A DNA stretch of 64,000 nt from Sabulibacter ruber (GCF_017355955.1 NZ_JAFFID010000007.1:62001-126000); one strand, 5' to 3'. Shown: positions 50,387 through 59,647, numbered from the stretch's first letter. The notes: generated from the letters alone by a model not told the origin. Made by a program: numbers and translations.

Positions 50387-51994
50387 TTGAGTAACGAATT
50401 AATTATTAATTCTACTCAAGATGGAGAACGAATAGCCCTTCTTCAGGATAAGCGATTAGTAGAGTATCACTTCGACCGGAATGATACCAACTATTCAGTG
50501 GGAGACATCTTCCTGGGAACCGTGAAAAAGGTAATGCCGGGTCTGAACGCCGCGTTCATTGACATTGGGTACACCAAAGACGCTTTCCTGCACTACCACG
50601 ATTTGGGAGAGAACGTGAAAACGCTCAACAAATACGTGAAAATGGTGCAGACCCAGAAGAATACTCCTGCCAAGCTTGCCCCTTTGAAGTTTGAGCCCGA
50701 AATAGACAAGCTGGGCAAAATGGCCGATGTCCTTAAAAAAGGACAGCAGATCTTGGTTCAGATTGTGAAAGAGCCAATTTCAACCAAGGGGCCAAGGCTC
50801 TCTTGCGAGATTTCACTGGCGGGCCGCTACCTGGTACTCGTGCCCTTCTCTAACACGGTAAGCGTGTCAAAGAAGATTGTGAGCAAGGAAGAGCGTACGC
50901 GTCTAAAACGCCTCATCACCTCCATTAAACCGGAGAACTTTGGGGTAATCATCCGCACCGTGGCCGAAGGCCGCGAGGTGGCTGAGTTAGACAAGGATCT
51001 TCGCACCATGCTGGCTACCTGGGAAGAAGGCATTGCTACGTTGCGTACCGCTAAGGAACGTGACAAAATCATTGGGGAGCTAGGACGCTCCTCCTCCATG
51101 TTGAGAGATATTCTGAATGAAAGTTTTGACAGCATTGTGGTAGATGACCCCAAGCTGCACGAAGAAATCAAAACTTACATTGAGACCATTGCCCCTGATA
51201 AGCTGAAGATTCTGAAGCATTACACGGGCAAGGTAAAGACCTTTGAACAATACAACATTGAAAAGCAGCTGAAATCCCTGTTTGGGAAGACAGTGAGCAT
51301 TCCGGGTGGTGGCTACCTGGTGATTGAACACACCGAGGCCCTGCACGTGATAGATGTAAACAGCGGAAACAAATCCAACTCCGAGACGGACCAGGAAGCC
51401 ACCGCTTTGAATGTGAATCTTACTGCGGCAAAAGAGGTAGCGCGTCAGTTGCGCCTCCGGGACCTGGGAGGAATCATTGTAGTAGACTTCATAGACATGA
51501 AGTCGGCCGAGAATCGGCAAAAGGTATTTGAGGTTGTGAAGGAGGAGATGAAGAAAGACCGTTCCAAGTACACGGTGCTGCCTATCTCTAAATTCGGACT
51601 GATGCAAATCACCCGCCAGCGCGTAAGGCCTGAGCAGAATATTGTAACCGGCGAGGTATGCCCTACCTGCGGAGGCAGTGGCAAGATATCCGCCAGCATT
51701 CTGGTGACAGACGATATAGATCAAACCATAGAAGATCTGTTGACCCGCCAGAATCAGAAAAACATTACGCTGTACGTGCATCCGTTCTTGCACGCGTATT
51801 ACACCAAAGGCATCCTTTCCCGTCAGCGGAAATGGTTCCTGAAACACTTCAAGTGGGTGAACGTGATGAAAGACACTTCCCTGGCCCTTACGGAGTTCAG
51901 GGTGATGGACGAACACGGCGACGAGATTGAGCTGAGATCAGCTTATGCAGAAGTAAATGGGTTACAAGACCGCGCCGTAGAGACAGAAGAATAG
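50387..51994 (+). CDS. rng: Ribonuclease G/E family endoribonuclease (TTG start)
   Basis: A 535-residue endoribonuclease for rRNA processing and mRNA turnover. An S1-like RNA-binding domain spans about residues 35-130 (GDIFLGTVKKVMPGLNAAFIDIG), followed by the catalytic core with VDVNSGNKS and IIVVDFIDMKSAENRQ (metal-binding Asp) and a Zn-link region CPTCGGSGK near residue 425. The start is TTG at 50387, giving MSNELIINSTQDGERIALLQ, the conserved family N-terminus; no in-frame ATG precedes it. A bidirectional terminator follows. Confidence 0.93.
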   Translation: MSNELIINSTQDGERIALLQDKRLVEYHFDRNDTNYSVGDIFLGTVKKVMPGLNAAFIDIGYTKDAFLHYHDLGENVKTLNKYVKMVQTQKNTPAKLAPLKFEPEIDKLGKMADVLKKGQQILVQIVKEPISTKGPRLSCEISLAGRYLVLVPFSNTVSVSKKIVSKEERTRLKRLITSIKPENFGVIIRTVAEGREVAELDKDLRTMLATWEEGIATLRTAKERDKIIGELGRSSSMLRDILNESFDSIVVDDPKLHEEIKTYIETIAPDKLKILKHYTGKVKTFEQYNIEKQLKSLFGKTVSIPGGGYLVIEHTEALHVIDVNSGNKSNSETDQEATALNVNLTAAKEVARQLRLRDLGGIIVVDFIDMKSAENRQKVFEVVKEEMKKDRSKYTVLPISKFGLMQITRQRVRPEQNIVTGEVCPTCGGSGKISASILVTDDIDQTIEDLLTRQNQKNITLYVHPFLHAYYTKGILSRQRKWFLKHFKWVNVMKDTSLALTEFRVMDEHGDEIELRSAYAEVNGLQDRAVETEE

Positions 51995-52016
51995 TTTCTA
52001 CCGCCAGTATATAACA

Positions 52017-52046
52017 AAAAGCCCCCGTTGTGAAACGGGGGCTTTT
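52017..52046. terminator. Bidirectional terminator after rng
   Basis: AAAAGCCCCCGTT and its complement form a 13-bp stem with loop GTGA, with A-run and T-run on the two sides. Confidence 0.85.
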
Positions 52047-52063
52047 CTTTTTCAATGAATTAT

Positions 52064-52099
52064 GTTTTGCGGCTGTTTTCCAGAAACCGGCCCTGAAAC
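52064..52099. repeat. Dispersed hairpin repeat copy
   Basis: GTTTTGCGGCTGTTTT, CCAG, AAACCGGCCCTGAAAC follows the family and lies next to, but outside, a complete terminator. Confidence 0.55.
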
Positions 52100-52102
52100 A
52101 AA

Positions 52103-52789
52103 CTAGAACTTAATGCCCAGGTCAATTGACACAGAGTTGTTCTTCAACTCAATTTTTGTGTCATTGAAACGTTTCTGATACAGCTCGTCAAAATCTGTGA
52201 GGCCACGGTTATAGGAGAGACCGGCAAAAATCTTAGTGCTCTGGCCCAGATCCCACTCAGCTCCGGCGCCCAGCAACAGGCTAATCTCAAACAGGTTGAA
52301 GTCTTCGGTGAATTTATCGCCGTTGGCCTGCACTTTGCGGTCATCTACCTTGGCGGCCAGCATGGTGTTCAGAGAAGGACCGGCCTGGAAGTAAAGGCGG
52401 GTCCCTTTGGAGATCTCGTTGGTGAAGAGTTTCAGGGTAACCGGAATCTCCAGATACTGCAGGCTAAGGTCGTTTTCACCGGTTTGGCGGGTGCCCATGG
52501 CGTCATCGGTCATGTAGTCATAGCTGATGGTAGAACCCTTGGTAGTGTAGAGCAGGCCAGAGCTAAGCGCGTAATTGGCCCCGAAAAAATAGTCGGCAAT
52601 GATACCGGCCCCAAAGTTCAGGTTACTGCCTTTGTTTTTGAGGTTATATTGTTCTTTGGCAATGACACGGGCAAAGGAGAAGGAAGGAGCTACTTTTACC
52701 CCAATTTCTACTTGGGCAGAGGCTTTCTGCGAGAAAAACAGGAGAGCGGCCAAGACCATAGCCAGGGAGGTAAAGCGAATCATCTTCAT
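52103..52789 (-). CDS. Outer-membrane beta-barrel (porin-like) protein
   Basis: A 228-residue protein with signal peptide (MKMIRFTSLAMVLAALLFF, cleavage after ASAQ). The mature part VEIGVKVAPSFSFARV and strand-rich body (ADYFFGANYALSSGLLYTTKG) to a terminal Phe (IDLGIKF) mark an eight-stranded PorT/OmpA-type barrel. I start at 52789. Other family members include the T9SS component PorT, but I see no feature that proves that role. Divergent from gldB with 62 bp between. Confidence 0.75.
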   Translation of the reverse strand: MKMIRFTSLAMVLAALLFFSQKASAQVEIGVKVAPSFSFARVIAKEQYNLKNKGSNLNFGAGIIADYFFGANYALSSGLLYTTKGSTISYDYMTDDAMGTRQTGENDLSLQYLEIPVTLKLFTNEISKGTRLYFQAGPSLNTMLAAKVDDRKVQANGDKFTEDFNLFEISLLLGAGAEWDLGQSTKIFAGLSYNRGLTDFDELYQKRFNDTKIELKNNSVSIDLGIKF

Positions 52790-52819
52790 GGGGTAAGAGG
52801 GTATTAAGGTTGGATACAC

Positions 52820-52827
52820 TAAATTTG
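52820..52827 (+). promoter_or_regulatory. Candidate -7 promoter box of gldB
   Basis: TAAATTTG fits TAnnTTTG, 24 nt before the gldB start. No suitable TTG box lies 17-23 nt upstream. Confidence 0.35.
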
Positions 52828-52851
52828 CTTAAAGATAAAAAGGAAGAAAGA

Positions 52852-53847
52852 ATGCGAGGCTATTTGTTGCTGCTGTTTACTGTAGTGCTGTTTTTTGGTT
52901 GTAAGAAAAATGAAACGTGCGAAATCCCGGAGGAGATAGCCAAAATTCCGGTAGACATAAAAGTTGATCGGCTGGAACAACGCTTTTTCAAGATAAAAAC
53001 TGTGCCAGAGATGCAGGTCTTCCTGAACCAGGAGCCGCTCCTTAGAGACAAGTTCCTGCTGCGCGACCGTTACCCCTCTGAGGAACTGATGGCGCAGAAC
53101 CTTCTCCGTTTGGCTTCTGATACCAGCATCCACAAACTGGTGCGCCAGAGCGACGAGACGTTTAAAGACATGAGCGGCGTTGAGCAAGACCTGGAGAATG
53201 CCCTCAAGCACGTGAAACATTATTATCCGGCTTTCCATATTCCTAAGGTGCAGACGTTCATCTCGGGCCTGAGCCGCGATCTGCTGGTGAGCGATAGCCT
53301 AATTGTAATGGGTCTGGATTTCTTCATCGGGAGAAAAGCTTCTTTCCGCCCGCAGGCGCCGCAGTATATTCTGGAACGTTACGAGAAAGAAAACCTTGCC
53401 CCGTCTGTGATGCTGCTGGTCTCCAACAAGTTTAACAAAACCGATTTTGTGAACCAGGAGATGCTGGACGAGATGATTGACTACGGCAAGTCTTACTATT
53501 TCACCAAACAGATGATGCCCTGCACCCCAGATTCTTTGATCATCTGGTACACCGGTCAGGAATTAGCCGATGTTAAATACAACGAAGGCAAAATTTGGGC
53601 GCACCTGTTAGAGAAGGGCTTATTGTACGAGACCAGCCAATTCGTTATCCGGAAATATATTGGTGAGCGGCCGAACGTACCTGAGATTAGTGAGCGTTGC
53701 CCGGGCCGTATTGCCACCTGGGTAGGCTGGCAGATTGTGAACAAGTACATGGAAAACAACCCCGAGGTGACGTTGCAGCAGTTGATGGATGAAAAGAATG
53801 CCCGCAAGATCTTGGAGCGATCTAAGTACAAACCTCAGAAAAAATAG
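52852..53847 (+). CDS. gldB: Gliding-motility lipoprotein GldB
   Basis: A 331-residue lipoprotein (lipobox VVLFFGC). The mature start KKNETCEIPEEIAKIPVDIK and the body with GLDFFIGRKASFRPQAPQYI and CPGRIATWVGWQIVNKYMEN are typical GldB, an envelope lipoprotein required for gliding and T9SS in Flavobacterium with unclear mechanism. I start at ATG 52852, preceded by AGGAAGAAAG; an in-frame TTG at 52810 would add a non-signal tail. Only 11 kb from the gldE-gldD operon but on the other strand. Confidence 0.9.
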   Translation: MRGYLLLLFTVVLFFGCKKNETCEIPEEIAKIPVDIKVDRLEQRFFKIKTVPEMQVFLNQEPLLRDKFLLRDRYPSEELMAQNLLRLASDTSIHKLVRQSDETFKDMSGVEQDLENALKHVKHYYPAFHIPKVQTFISGLSRDLLVSDSLIVMGLDFFIGRKASFRPQAPQYILERYEKENLAPSVMLLVSNKFNKTDFVNQEMLDEMIDYGKSYYFTKQMMPCTPDSLIIWYTGQELADVKYNEGKIWAHLLEKGLLYETSQFVIRKYIGERPNVPEISERCPGRIATWVGWQIVNKYMENNPEVTLQQLMDEKNARKILERSKYKPQKK

Positions 53848-53853
53848 CTATTC

Positions 53854-53893
53854 ACGTATTGGGGTTGTTTTGTTTGAAAGAGCCCCAATACGT
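53854..53893 (+). terminator. Hairpin after gldB, also of the dispersed-repeat form
   Basis: ACGTATTGGGG and CCCCAATACGT form an 11-bp perfect stem around GTTGTTTTGTTTGAAAGAG. The layout (TTGGGG-TTGTTTT-loop-GAAA-CCCCAA) echoes the dispersed hairpin family. Weak T-run. Confidence 0.6.
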
Positions 53894-53914
53894 TCACCTT
53901 GACTTTCCGGTGCC

Positions 53915-55117
53915 ATGCACATCGCGCTCTTCCACCAGTACCACCATAACCCAGACTGCCCCGCTACGTGCCGGCACTACACCTTTATGGCGGAACTGGC
54001 GCAGCGGCACCAGATTACCCTTGTTACTTCTAACGCCTGGGAGAGCAAGCGCCTGACGCAACAGTATGACTGGGTCCCGCCGGGAGTAGAACTGGTTTCT
54101 TTAAAAGTGCCGTACTTCAACAAGATGGGCGTGGTGCAGCGTTTGCAGGCCTTCGGGGCGTTTGCCACGCATGCGTTTGTGAAAGGCCTGCGCATGCCCA
54201 AACCCGATGTGATCTGGGGCGTTTCCACACCGCTTACCACCGCCTGGGCGGCAGGCAAAGTGGCGAGTCTGAGAAAAGTACCTTGGGTGTTTGAGGTGCA
54301 GGATCTCTGGCCGTCGTTTCCCATCCAGATGGGTGCGGTTCCGTCTAAAGTAGCCCAGAAACAGTTGTACAAGCTAGAGGCTTCTTTGTACCGGCAAGCG
54401 GCGCACATCATCCCGCTTTCTTCTGACATGGAGCGCTACATTCTGGAGAAAGGGATTGCCCCGGGGAAGGTCACCACGCTGGTCAACGGCACCGAAATCC
54501 CGTCCCAGTCTGTTTCTGATGCGGAAAAGGAGAAGCTGCGGGTGGAACTAGGTCTGCAGGGGAGGAAGGTTGTACTGTATGCTGGTACCTATGGCCGCGC
54601 CAATGACATTCCCATGCTGGTGCAAGCCTCAACGCTGCTACAAGACCGTTCCGATGTTTGCTTTGTGTTCACCGGCCAGGGTTTTGACGCTCCTTTGCTG
54701 GAAACAGCCGCAAAACAGCAGACCAATATAAAATTGCTGCCTCCTTTACCCCGCCACGAAATCTTCCGGCTGTTTTCCATAGCCGATGTCTCAGTCGTGT
54801 CTTTTATTGATTTGCCGGTGCTGGAGGCGAACTCGCCGGGTAAACTGTTTGACAGTCTGGCCGTGGGTACACCAGTGGTGGTCACCAATCCGGGTTGGAC
54901 GAAAAGACTGGTGGAGACGCAGCAATGTGGTTGGTACGTTCCCGCCGGAGATTCCCAGGCCCTAGCCGATTCATTGGCGCATCGTTTACCTCAATCAACT
55001 GAGATGGCAGCCATGCGCGTTAATGCTGCCCAGATAGCTCGTACGCAGTTTGACCGCCTGCAGATGGTGCCCGTTTTAGAACAGATTTTTGAAAAAGTAG
55101 CCCAAAACAAACGATAG
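53915..55117 (+). CDS. Glycosyltransferase family 4 protein
   Basis: A 400-residue GT-B enzyme. The N-terminus MHIALFHQYHHNPDCPA with YTFMAELAQRHQITLVTS and the later QDLWPSFPIQMGAV resemble WbuB-like family 4 transferases; the C-terminal nucleotide-sugar half has VVLYAGTYGRANDIPMLVQA and the family Glu region in FIDLPVLEANSPGKLFDSLA. It probably builds surface polysaccharide. It follows gldB by 67 bp but is otherwise alone, so the substrate is unknown. Confidence 0.87.
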   Translation: MHIALFHQYHHNPDCPATCRHYTFMAELAQRHQITLVTSNAWESKRLTQQYDWVPPGVELVSLKVPYFNKMGVVQRLQAFGAFATHAFVKGLRMPKPDVIWGVSTPLTTAWAAGKVASLRKVPWVFEVQDLWPSFPIQMGAVPSKVAQKQLYKLEASLYRQAAHIIPLSSDMERYILEKGIAPGKVTTLVNGTEIPSQSVSDAEKEKLRVELGLQGRKVVLYAGTYGRANDIPMLVQASTLLQDRSDVCFVFTGQGFDAPLLETAAKQQTNIKLLPPLPRHEIFRLFSIADVSVVSFIDLPVLEANSPGKLFDSLAVGTPVVVTNPGWTKRLVETQQCGWYVPAGDSQALADSLAHRLPQSTEMAAMRVNAAQIARTQFDRLQMVPVLEQIFEKVAQNKR

Positions 55118-55164
55118 GCCTTTCCACTTTTCATCGGATTGCCTTGCGCTAATTCTTGCCGCCG

Positions 55165-55204
55165 GCGTTTTCAGCCTGATTCTGGAAAAACAAGCTGAAA
55201 ACGC
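55165..55204. terminator. Hairpin between convergent genes (dispersed-repeat form)
   Basis: GCGTTTTCAGC and GCTGAAAACGC pair perfectly around CTGATTCTGGAAAAACAA. It lies between the glycosyltransferase and the minus-strand serine hydrolase and may stop both. Confidence 0.6.
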
Positions 55205-55225
55205 TTCTCATCAAACGGCTTGAAA

Positions 55226-56746
55226 TTACTTCATCGCGATGTCCACCAGTTTCTGGCCAGATTTGCCCAGGTAGGTTTTAATCAACCTGTCGTAGGATCG
55301 GTAGCCATCATCCACGTTGGTGAAAATGACCAACCCATCTTTGGTTTTAGGCAGGATAAAAAAGATGGCAGAGGTGCCTTTGTCTGATCCTCCGTGTGAC
55401 AAGGCGTATTCTCCGTTCCCCAGATCAAACACTTCCAAGCCCAAGCCAAAGTAGATATCGTCTTTGGTCTTTAACTGGTGAGAGACCATTTCATTGAAGT
55501 TCTGGTTAGAGAGCCCTGCGCCGTTCATGATAGAGATCATAAACTTGCTGTAATCTTCAATAGTAGTGAGCAGGTCATCGGCGGCGTTAGCGGTGGTGTT
55601 TTTGTAGGTCTCGTACACCCCGCCTTTGGCATCGTGCCACCGCGCGAACCGTGATTCATCTACCTTCTTGTCCCAAAAGAACCGGGTGTCTTTCATGGCC
55701 AGCGGTTTGAAGATGAGGGAATCGGCCAGTTGGTCTAACGTGCGGTGGAATTTCTTTTCCAGCGCTCGTCTGAGATACTCCATGCCTTCTCCTGAGTATT
55801 GGTACTTGGTGCCCGGGTCAAACTGGAAAGCCAGCTTCTTGGATTCGTTCATCCAGCGCCAGTTAGGAAAGCCAGTCTGGTGGGTGAGTACGTGCCGGGT
55901 AGTGAGTTTTTTGCTTCTGGGGTCGTTGGCAATGTCGGGGTCTGTCCAGTATTTGTAGAGTGGCTCGTCTAAGTTCCACTTGCCGGCATTCACCAGCTTC
56001 AAAGTAACCATGGCGGTGACGGGTTTTGCCAAAGAAGCCACGTTGAAAATAGTGTTGTATGGCGCGGGAGTTCCGTTTTTCAGTTCCCCGAAAACCTTAA
56101 TCTGCTGCAGTTTTCCTTCTTTGATAATGCCAATGGCGGCAGCCGGAAATTTGTTTTCCTTCAGCCATTGTTCTGCCTCGGCATCACTGGTGAAGGCCGG
56201 TGCGCCCATGTTGGGTGTATTGGACGCTAAGTGATCATAGCTCAAGCCGCGCAGGAACTTCCAGGCACCGTTTTCCAATTGCCACACATGGGTGAAGCGG
56301 GCGATGCTGGCGTAGGTTTCCGCTTTTCCGGCTGATTTCTCGTAAAACCGATGCCTTCCGGTCTGAATTGCTCCGTACAGTACATTGCCTTTGTAAAGCG
56401 GGAAAACCTCCATGCTCCCCGAAACCAGTTCCCGCCGCGACTGATAAGTTGACGGCGATTTGCACAAGCCGTTTTTGAAGCTTAAGATGAACTCTGCCTT
56501 AGACGAGGTAATACCTCCTTTGTCATGGTAAAACTCAAAGTCATTGCTGACGATGTGCTCAAACTGGGGTAGGTTACACGTATTGAACCCCACGTTGAAC
56601 AAGAGACTGTCTTGATGTTTAATCTCCTTGTACAGGGCTGAGGTTGTGGGTTCCTGGGCCCGGATAACAAACGGAACAGAAAGGAAAGGCAGCAGCAGAA
56701 GCAGTATCTTCCATTTGGCAGAAGTTGTTTTCACCTTTGTTCTCAT
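55226..56746 (-). CDS. Serine hydrolase (beta-lactamase class C/PBP4* fold) with N-terminal SnoaL-like domain
   Basis: A 506-residue secreted protein (signal ending FVIRAQ). Residues about 30-185 match a DUF4440/SnoaL-like fold (HIVSNDFEFYHDKGGI, VWQLENGAWKFLRGLSYDH). The rest is the class C beta-lactamase-like domain: nucleophile Ser238 and Lys241 in VASLAKPVTA, the Tyr motif GTKYQYSGEGMEYL, and HGG in LSHGGSDKGTS. Members are esterases, D-amino peptidases or penicillin-binding relatives; substrate is unknown. I start at 56746, giving a normal signal peptide. Followed on the same strand by an S41 peptidase gene upstream. Confidence 0.85.
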   Translation of the reverse strand: MRTKVKTTSAKWKILLLLLPFLSVPFVIRAQEPTTSALYKEIKHQDSLLFNVGFNTCNLPQFEHIVSNDFEFYHDKGGITSSKAEFILSFKNGLCKSPSTYQSRRELVSGSMEVFPLYKGNVLYGAIQTGRHRFYEKSAGKAETYASIARFTHVWQLENGAWKFLRGLSYDHLASNTPNMGAPAFTSDAEAEQWLKENKFPAAAIGIIKEGKLQQIKVFGELKNGTPAPYNTIFNVASLAKPVTAMVTLKLVNAGKWNLDEPLYKYWTDPDIANDPRSKKLTTRHVLTHQTGFPNWRWMNESKKLAFQFDPGTKYQYSGEGMEYLRRALEKKFHRTLDQLADSLIFKPLAMKDTRFFWDKKVDESRFARWHDAKGGVYETYKNTTANAADDLLTTIEDYSKFMISIMNGAGLSNQNFNEMVSHQLKTKDDIYFGLGLEVFDLGNGEYALSHGGSDKGTSAIFFILPKTKDGLVIFTNVDDGYRSYDRLIKTYLGKSGQKLVDIAMK

Positions 56747-56858
56747 GTGTCTGATGGCATTGCACCCAAAGTACATAAGAAGAGACAGGCGAAACTGCTT
56801 TTACCCTTCTTTGAGGAGCCAGAAAATCAAATTCAACGGCTGCCTTTTCCTCATTGGC

Positions 56859-58526
56859 CTACTTACCAGCGGTAATGAACTGGATGGCGGCGTCTAGTAC
56901 TTCGTCCTTGCCTTCCCTTACGCCCTGAATACTGGGTTTAACCTCTATGTCTGGAACTATGCCAATGCGTTGGGTTTCGCGGCCGTCTGGGTAATACACT
57001 CCCAAGCCAGACATGCTCGCTTTTAAACCACCGGGAAGAGGAATGTACACAATGTTGCCATCGGCTCCGGCGGTTTGGCTGCCTATGGTAGTGACATTGG
57101 GAGCCGTTTGCTGAGCCATTGTCGCAAATTCCCCGGCGCTCATGGTGCCTTCGTTCACTAGCAGAACTACTTTTCCCTTATAATAGTCTTTCTTGTTTTT
57201 ATTGCCTGCTTTCCAGGGGTAGTTGGGCCTGAACACGCCAGGATAGGTAAGGTCTGGATAGGTCATGAGGGCATAATGGGAACGCTCGGCTTTCAAGTGA
57301 GCTGCTACTGCATGACTGATTGGTTTTGGGTAATGGCGCAAGTCAAGAATGATGCCTTTAGCGTTCCAAACGTCTTTCATGGCGGTATTCACGTCTTTGG
57401 CTACCAGGTCTCCCATGTGTATGTAGCCAACTTCTGAGTTGAGCATACGCCAGGGCTTTCCTTTGACCGATGCTGAATCTGGTTTGTACCCAAACCGTGC
57501 AAAATAATACCTCCTGATTTCCCTGGTTTGCTCTACACCATCTTTCTCGAAAGTCACCGTTAGTGTTGAGGTGTGTCCATTGAACAACTCATTCTGTACC
57601 CGGCTAAGTTTGTAGGAGTAGTTGGAGCCAGAGATGTATTTCAGGTTTGGCTTTAATGCCTCCTCAATGGTTTTGCCGTTTACCCTGGTAATAACATCTC
57701 CTAATTGGATTCCATCATTAGCGGCAAAATTTCTATGGTAGAAGCCGGTGACCAAAGCTTTCCCTTCTACTATCTTGAATTGAAAGGGCACATGATAGGA
57801 ACCAAAGTACTCATACCGGTATTTGGTATAAAAGAAGTTATGCCCATCATTAATGCGGTTGCTCAATTCCAGCAGAGCCATGTGGTATTCAAGCGGGGTA
57901 GCGGCATTCCTGAACTTGGGTAGCATATCAGTGAGCACATTGTCCCAGCTTTCGCCTATGGCATATTTGTACGGGAAGAAGTAATTGATAATGTTCCAAT
58001 ACCGGAAGAGGCTTAGTAGCCTGAATTCCTCCGTAGGAAGTTCGGGTAACTTCTCATACAGTTTCTCATTGGGGAAATAAGCTTGGGTTTTGAAAAGCTT
58101 ATAACGGCGCTGCACATAATAATTTCTGCCTTGGTTACGGTTCTGCCTGATGTATTCTAACTTTTGGGAAAACTCTGGAGTGAAGGTGGAGGCGTCTTGT
58201 AGCCAGCCAAAAGAGATATTCCGCATGAGACTATCCGGAATATTGTTGTCACAGCTGCCGCAGCGTTTTACTTTGCCTAGGGATGCTACCCAAGAATCAT
58301 ATAGCTTACTTAATTCCTGCTGGTTTCGGGCTTTCTTTACCTGAGGAATCTTAGCCATCAGTTCTGCGTCCCAATCACGTTTTCCCTTGGCTACTTCCGG
58401 GTGATAGTACTTCAGAAACCCCCATATCTTGGAGAGGCTTTCTAGTTTCTGGTTTTCTGTAAGAGCTGGTTGGGCAAGAACATTTAATGCAGGAAGGCAG
58501 AGGAAAAGCAGGAGTATTCTTTTCAT
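56859..58526 (-). CDS. S41-family (tail-specific/CtpA-like) serine peptidase
   Basis: A 555-residue secreted peptidase (signal ending LNVLAQ). A large N-terminal helical part (KIWGFLKYYHPEVAKGKRDW) precedes a PDZ-like segment (GIQLGDVITRVNGKTIEEAL) and the S41 core: GIILDLRHYP, VVLLVNEGTMSAGEFATMA with the nucleophile Ser, and TIGSQTAGADGNIVYIPLPGG. The family normally has a Lys after TAG; here it reads GADGN, as in many Bacteroidota members. A Cys pair (RCGSCDNN) near residue 95 may form a disulfide. Target proteins unknown. Confidence 0.87.
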   Translation of the reverse strand: MKRILLLFLCLPALNVLAQPALTENQKLESLSKIWGFLKYYHPEVAKGKRDWDAELMAKIPQVKKARNQQELSKLYDSWVASLGKVKRCGSCDNNIPDSLMRNISFGWLQDASTFTPEFSQKLEYIRQNRNQGRNYYVQRRYKLFKTQAYFPNEKLYEKLPELPTEEFRLLSLFRYWNIINYFFPYKYAIGESWDNVLTDMLPKFRNAATPLEYHMALLELSNRINDGHNFFYTKYRYEYFGSYHVPFQFKIVEGKALVTGFYHRNFAANDGIQLGDVITRVNGKTIEEALKPNLKYISGSNYSYKLSRVQNELFNGHTSTLTVTFEKDGVEQTREIRRYYFARFGYKPDSASVKGKPWRMLNSEVGYIHMGDLVAKDVNTAMKDVWNAKGIILDLRHYPKPISHAVAAHLKAERSHYALMTYPDLTYPGVFRPNYPWKAGNKNKKDYYKGKVVLLVNEGTMSAGEFATMAQQTAPNVTTIGSQTAGADGNIVYIPLPGGLKASMSGLGVYYPDGRETQRIGIVPDIEVKPSIQGVREGKDEVLDAAIQFITAGK

Positions 58527-58724
58527 GGGTAGCAGGGGGGAGAAAGGTGTCTGATAACAGGCTTAAAGTTTTATAAATGCTTACTCCTGAACAACGGTTG
58601 CCCTGCTATATCATATATAACATTTTATATATTTAATTAAGATAGAATAAGTCAAGTTGAATCTACTTCAAGTTAGAAGCTGATATACTTACCTGCTACT
58701 TGAAGGCTTCTCTTTTCCAGAAAA

Positions 58725-58764
58725 CTGTTTAGGCGGGGTTTTTATTGAAACAGCCTCAAAACAG
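58725..58764. repeat. Dispersed hairpin repeat copy after nth
   Basis: CTGTTTAGGCGGGGTTTTT, ATTG, AAACAGCCTCAAAACAG fits the family; it lies just after the nth stop on the minus strand. Confidence 0.5.
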
Positions 58765-58768
58765 CTTT

Positions 58769-59446
58769 TTACCCCAACTTATTCTGCGGATCGTCTGGCT
58801 TGTTTGGCCAGTTTTTCTCAAAATAGGCGCAGAAGTGGGTGAGAGGGCAGCGTTCGCATTGTGGGGTGCGGGCCAGGCAGATGTAACGACCGTGCAGAAT
58901 GAGCCAGTGGTGCGCTTTGGGTACCAGATCTACCGGAATGTGCTTCAGAAGCTCCTTTTCCACTTCCAACGGTGTCTTGGCTTTAGCGCTCACTAGTCCT
59001 AACCGCTTAGATACCCGGAACACATGCGTATCCACGGCCATGGCCGGCATGTTAAAGATTACCGAGGCAATTACGTTGGCAGTTTTACGGCCTACGCCCG
59101 GCAGTTGCTGCAGTTCCTCAATAGAAGAAGGTACTTCACCCCCGAACCTTTCCACCAGCATCTTGCCCATGCCTGCCAGGTGCTTGGCTTTGTTGTTGGG
59201 GTAGGAAATACTCTTGATGTAAGGGAAAATATCCTCAGAAGTGGCGGTTGCCAATGCCTCGGCGGAAGGATAAGCTTCAAACAGCGCCGGCGTGACCATG
59301 TTCACCCGTTTGTCGGTGCACTGGGCGCTCAGGACTACGGCTACCAACAGTTCATACGGGTTGCGGTAATCAAGTTCGGTTTCGGCCTCGGGGAAGTGTT
59401 GGGTGAAGTAGGAAATTAAGTGGCGGTAACGCTCTGGTTTGCGCAT
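58769..59446 (-). CDS. nth: Endonuclease III (DNA glycosylase/AP lyase)
   Basis: A 225-residue HhH-GPD repair enzyme for oxidised pyrimidines. Visible are VVLSAQCTDKRVN, the hairpin LPGVGRKTANVIASV with the catalytic Lys, VDTHVFRVSKRLGL with the catalytic Asp, and the Fe-S cluster with spacing Cys-6-Cys-2-Cys-5-Cys in CLARTPQCERCPLTHFC. I start at ATG 59446, preceding RKPERYRHL; the in-frame start at 59473 is less conserved. A TAAGTTTG box (minus strand, 59471-59478) lies 24 nt upstream. Confidence 0.95.
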   Translation of the reverse strand: MRKPERYRHLISYFTQHFPEAETELDYRNPYELLVAVVLSAQCTDKRVNMVTPALFEAYPSAEALATATSEDIFPYIKSISYPNNKAKHLAGMGKMLVERFGGEVPSSIEELQQLPGVGRKTANVIASVIFNMPAMAVDTHVFRVSKRLGLVSAKAKTPLEVEKELLKHIPVDLVPKAHHWLILHGRYICLARTPQCERCPLTHFCAYFEKNWPNKPDDPQNKLG

Positions 59447-59470
59447 AAAAGTAAGGTGCGATTGAAAAAG

Positions 59471-59478
59471 CAAACTTA
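59471..59478 (-). promoter_or_regulatory. Candidate -7 promoter box of nth
   Basis: On the minus strand it reads TAAGTTTG, an exact TAnnTTTG match. No TTG box at suitable spacing. Confidence 0.4.
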
Positions 59479-59584
59479 GGTAAAATGTGCTTAAGTGGAT
59501 TGGGTTGAGGTATACCTTGATGCAGTATTCGAGCTATAAACCCTCCTTTCGCTAGCTTAGATATGTGTTATACTCTTTCTCTTG

Positions 59585-59619
59585 TTTGTGCACTTAATAT
59601 CTTAAAATATCTATCTTTA
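59585..59619 (+). promoter_or_regulatory. Candidate promoter of the AT-rich membrane protein gene
   Basis: TTTG at 59585-59588, a 23-nt spacer, and TATCTTTA at 59612-59619 (one mismatch from TAnnTTTG), 28 nt before the start codon. Confidence 0.4.
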
Positions 59620-59647
59620 AAAAGATCATAACTATATCTAAAATTGA

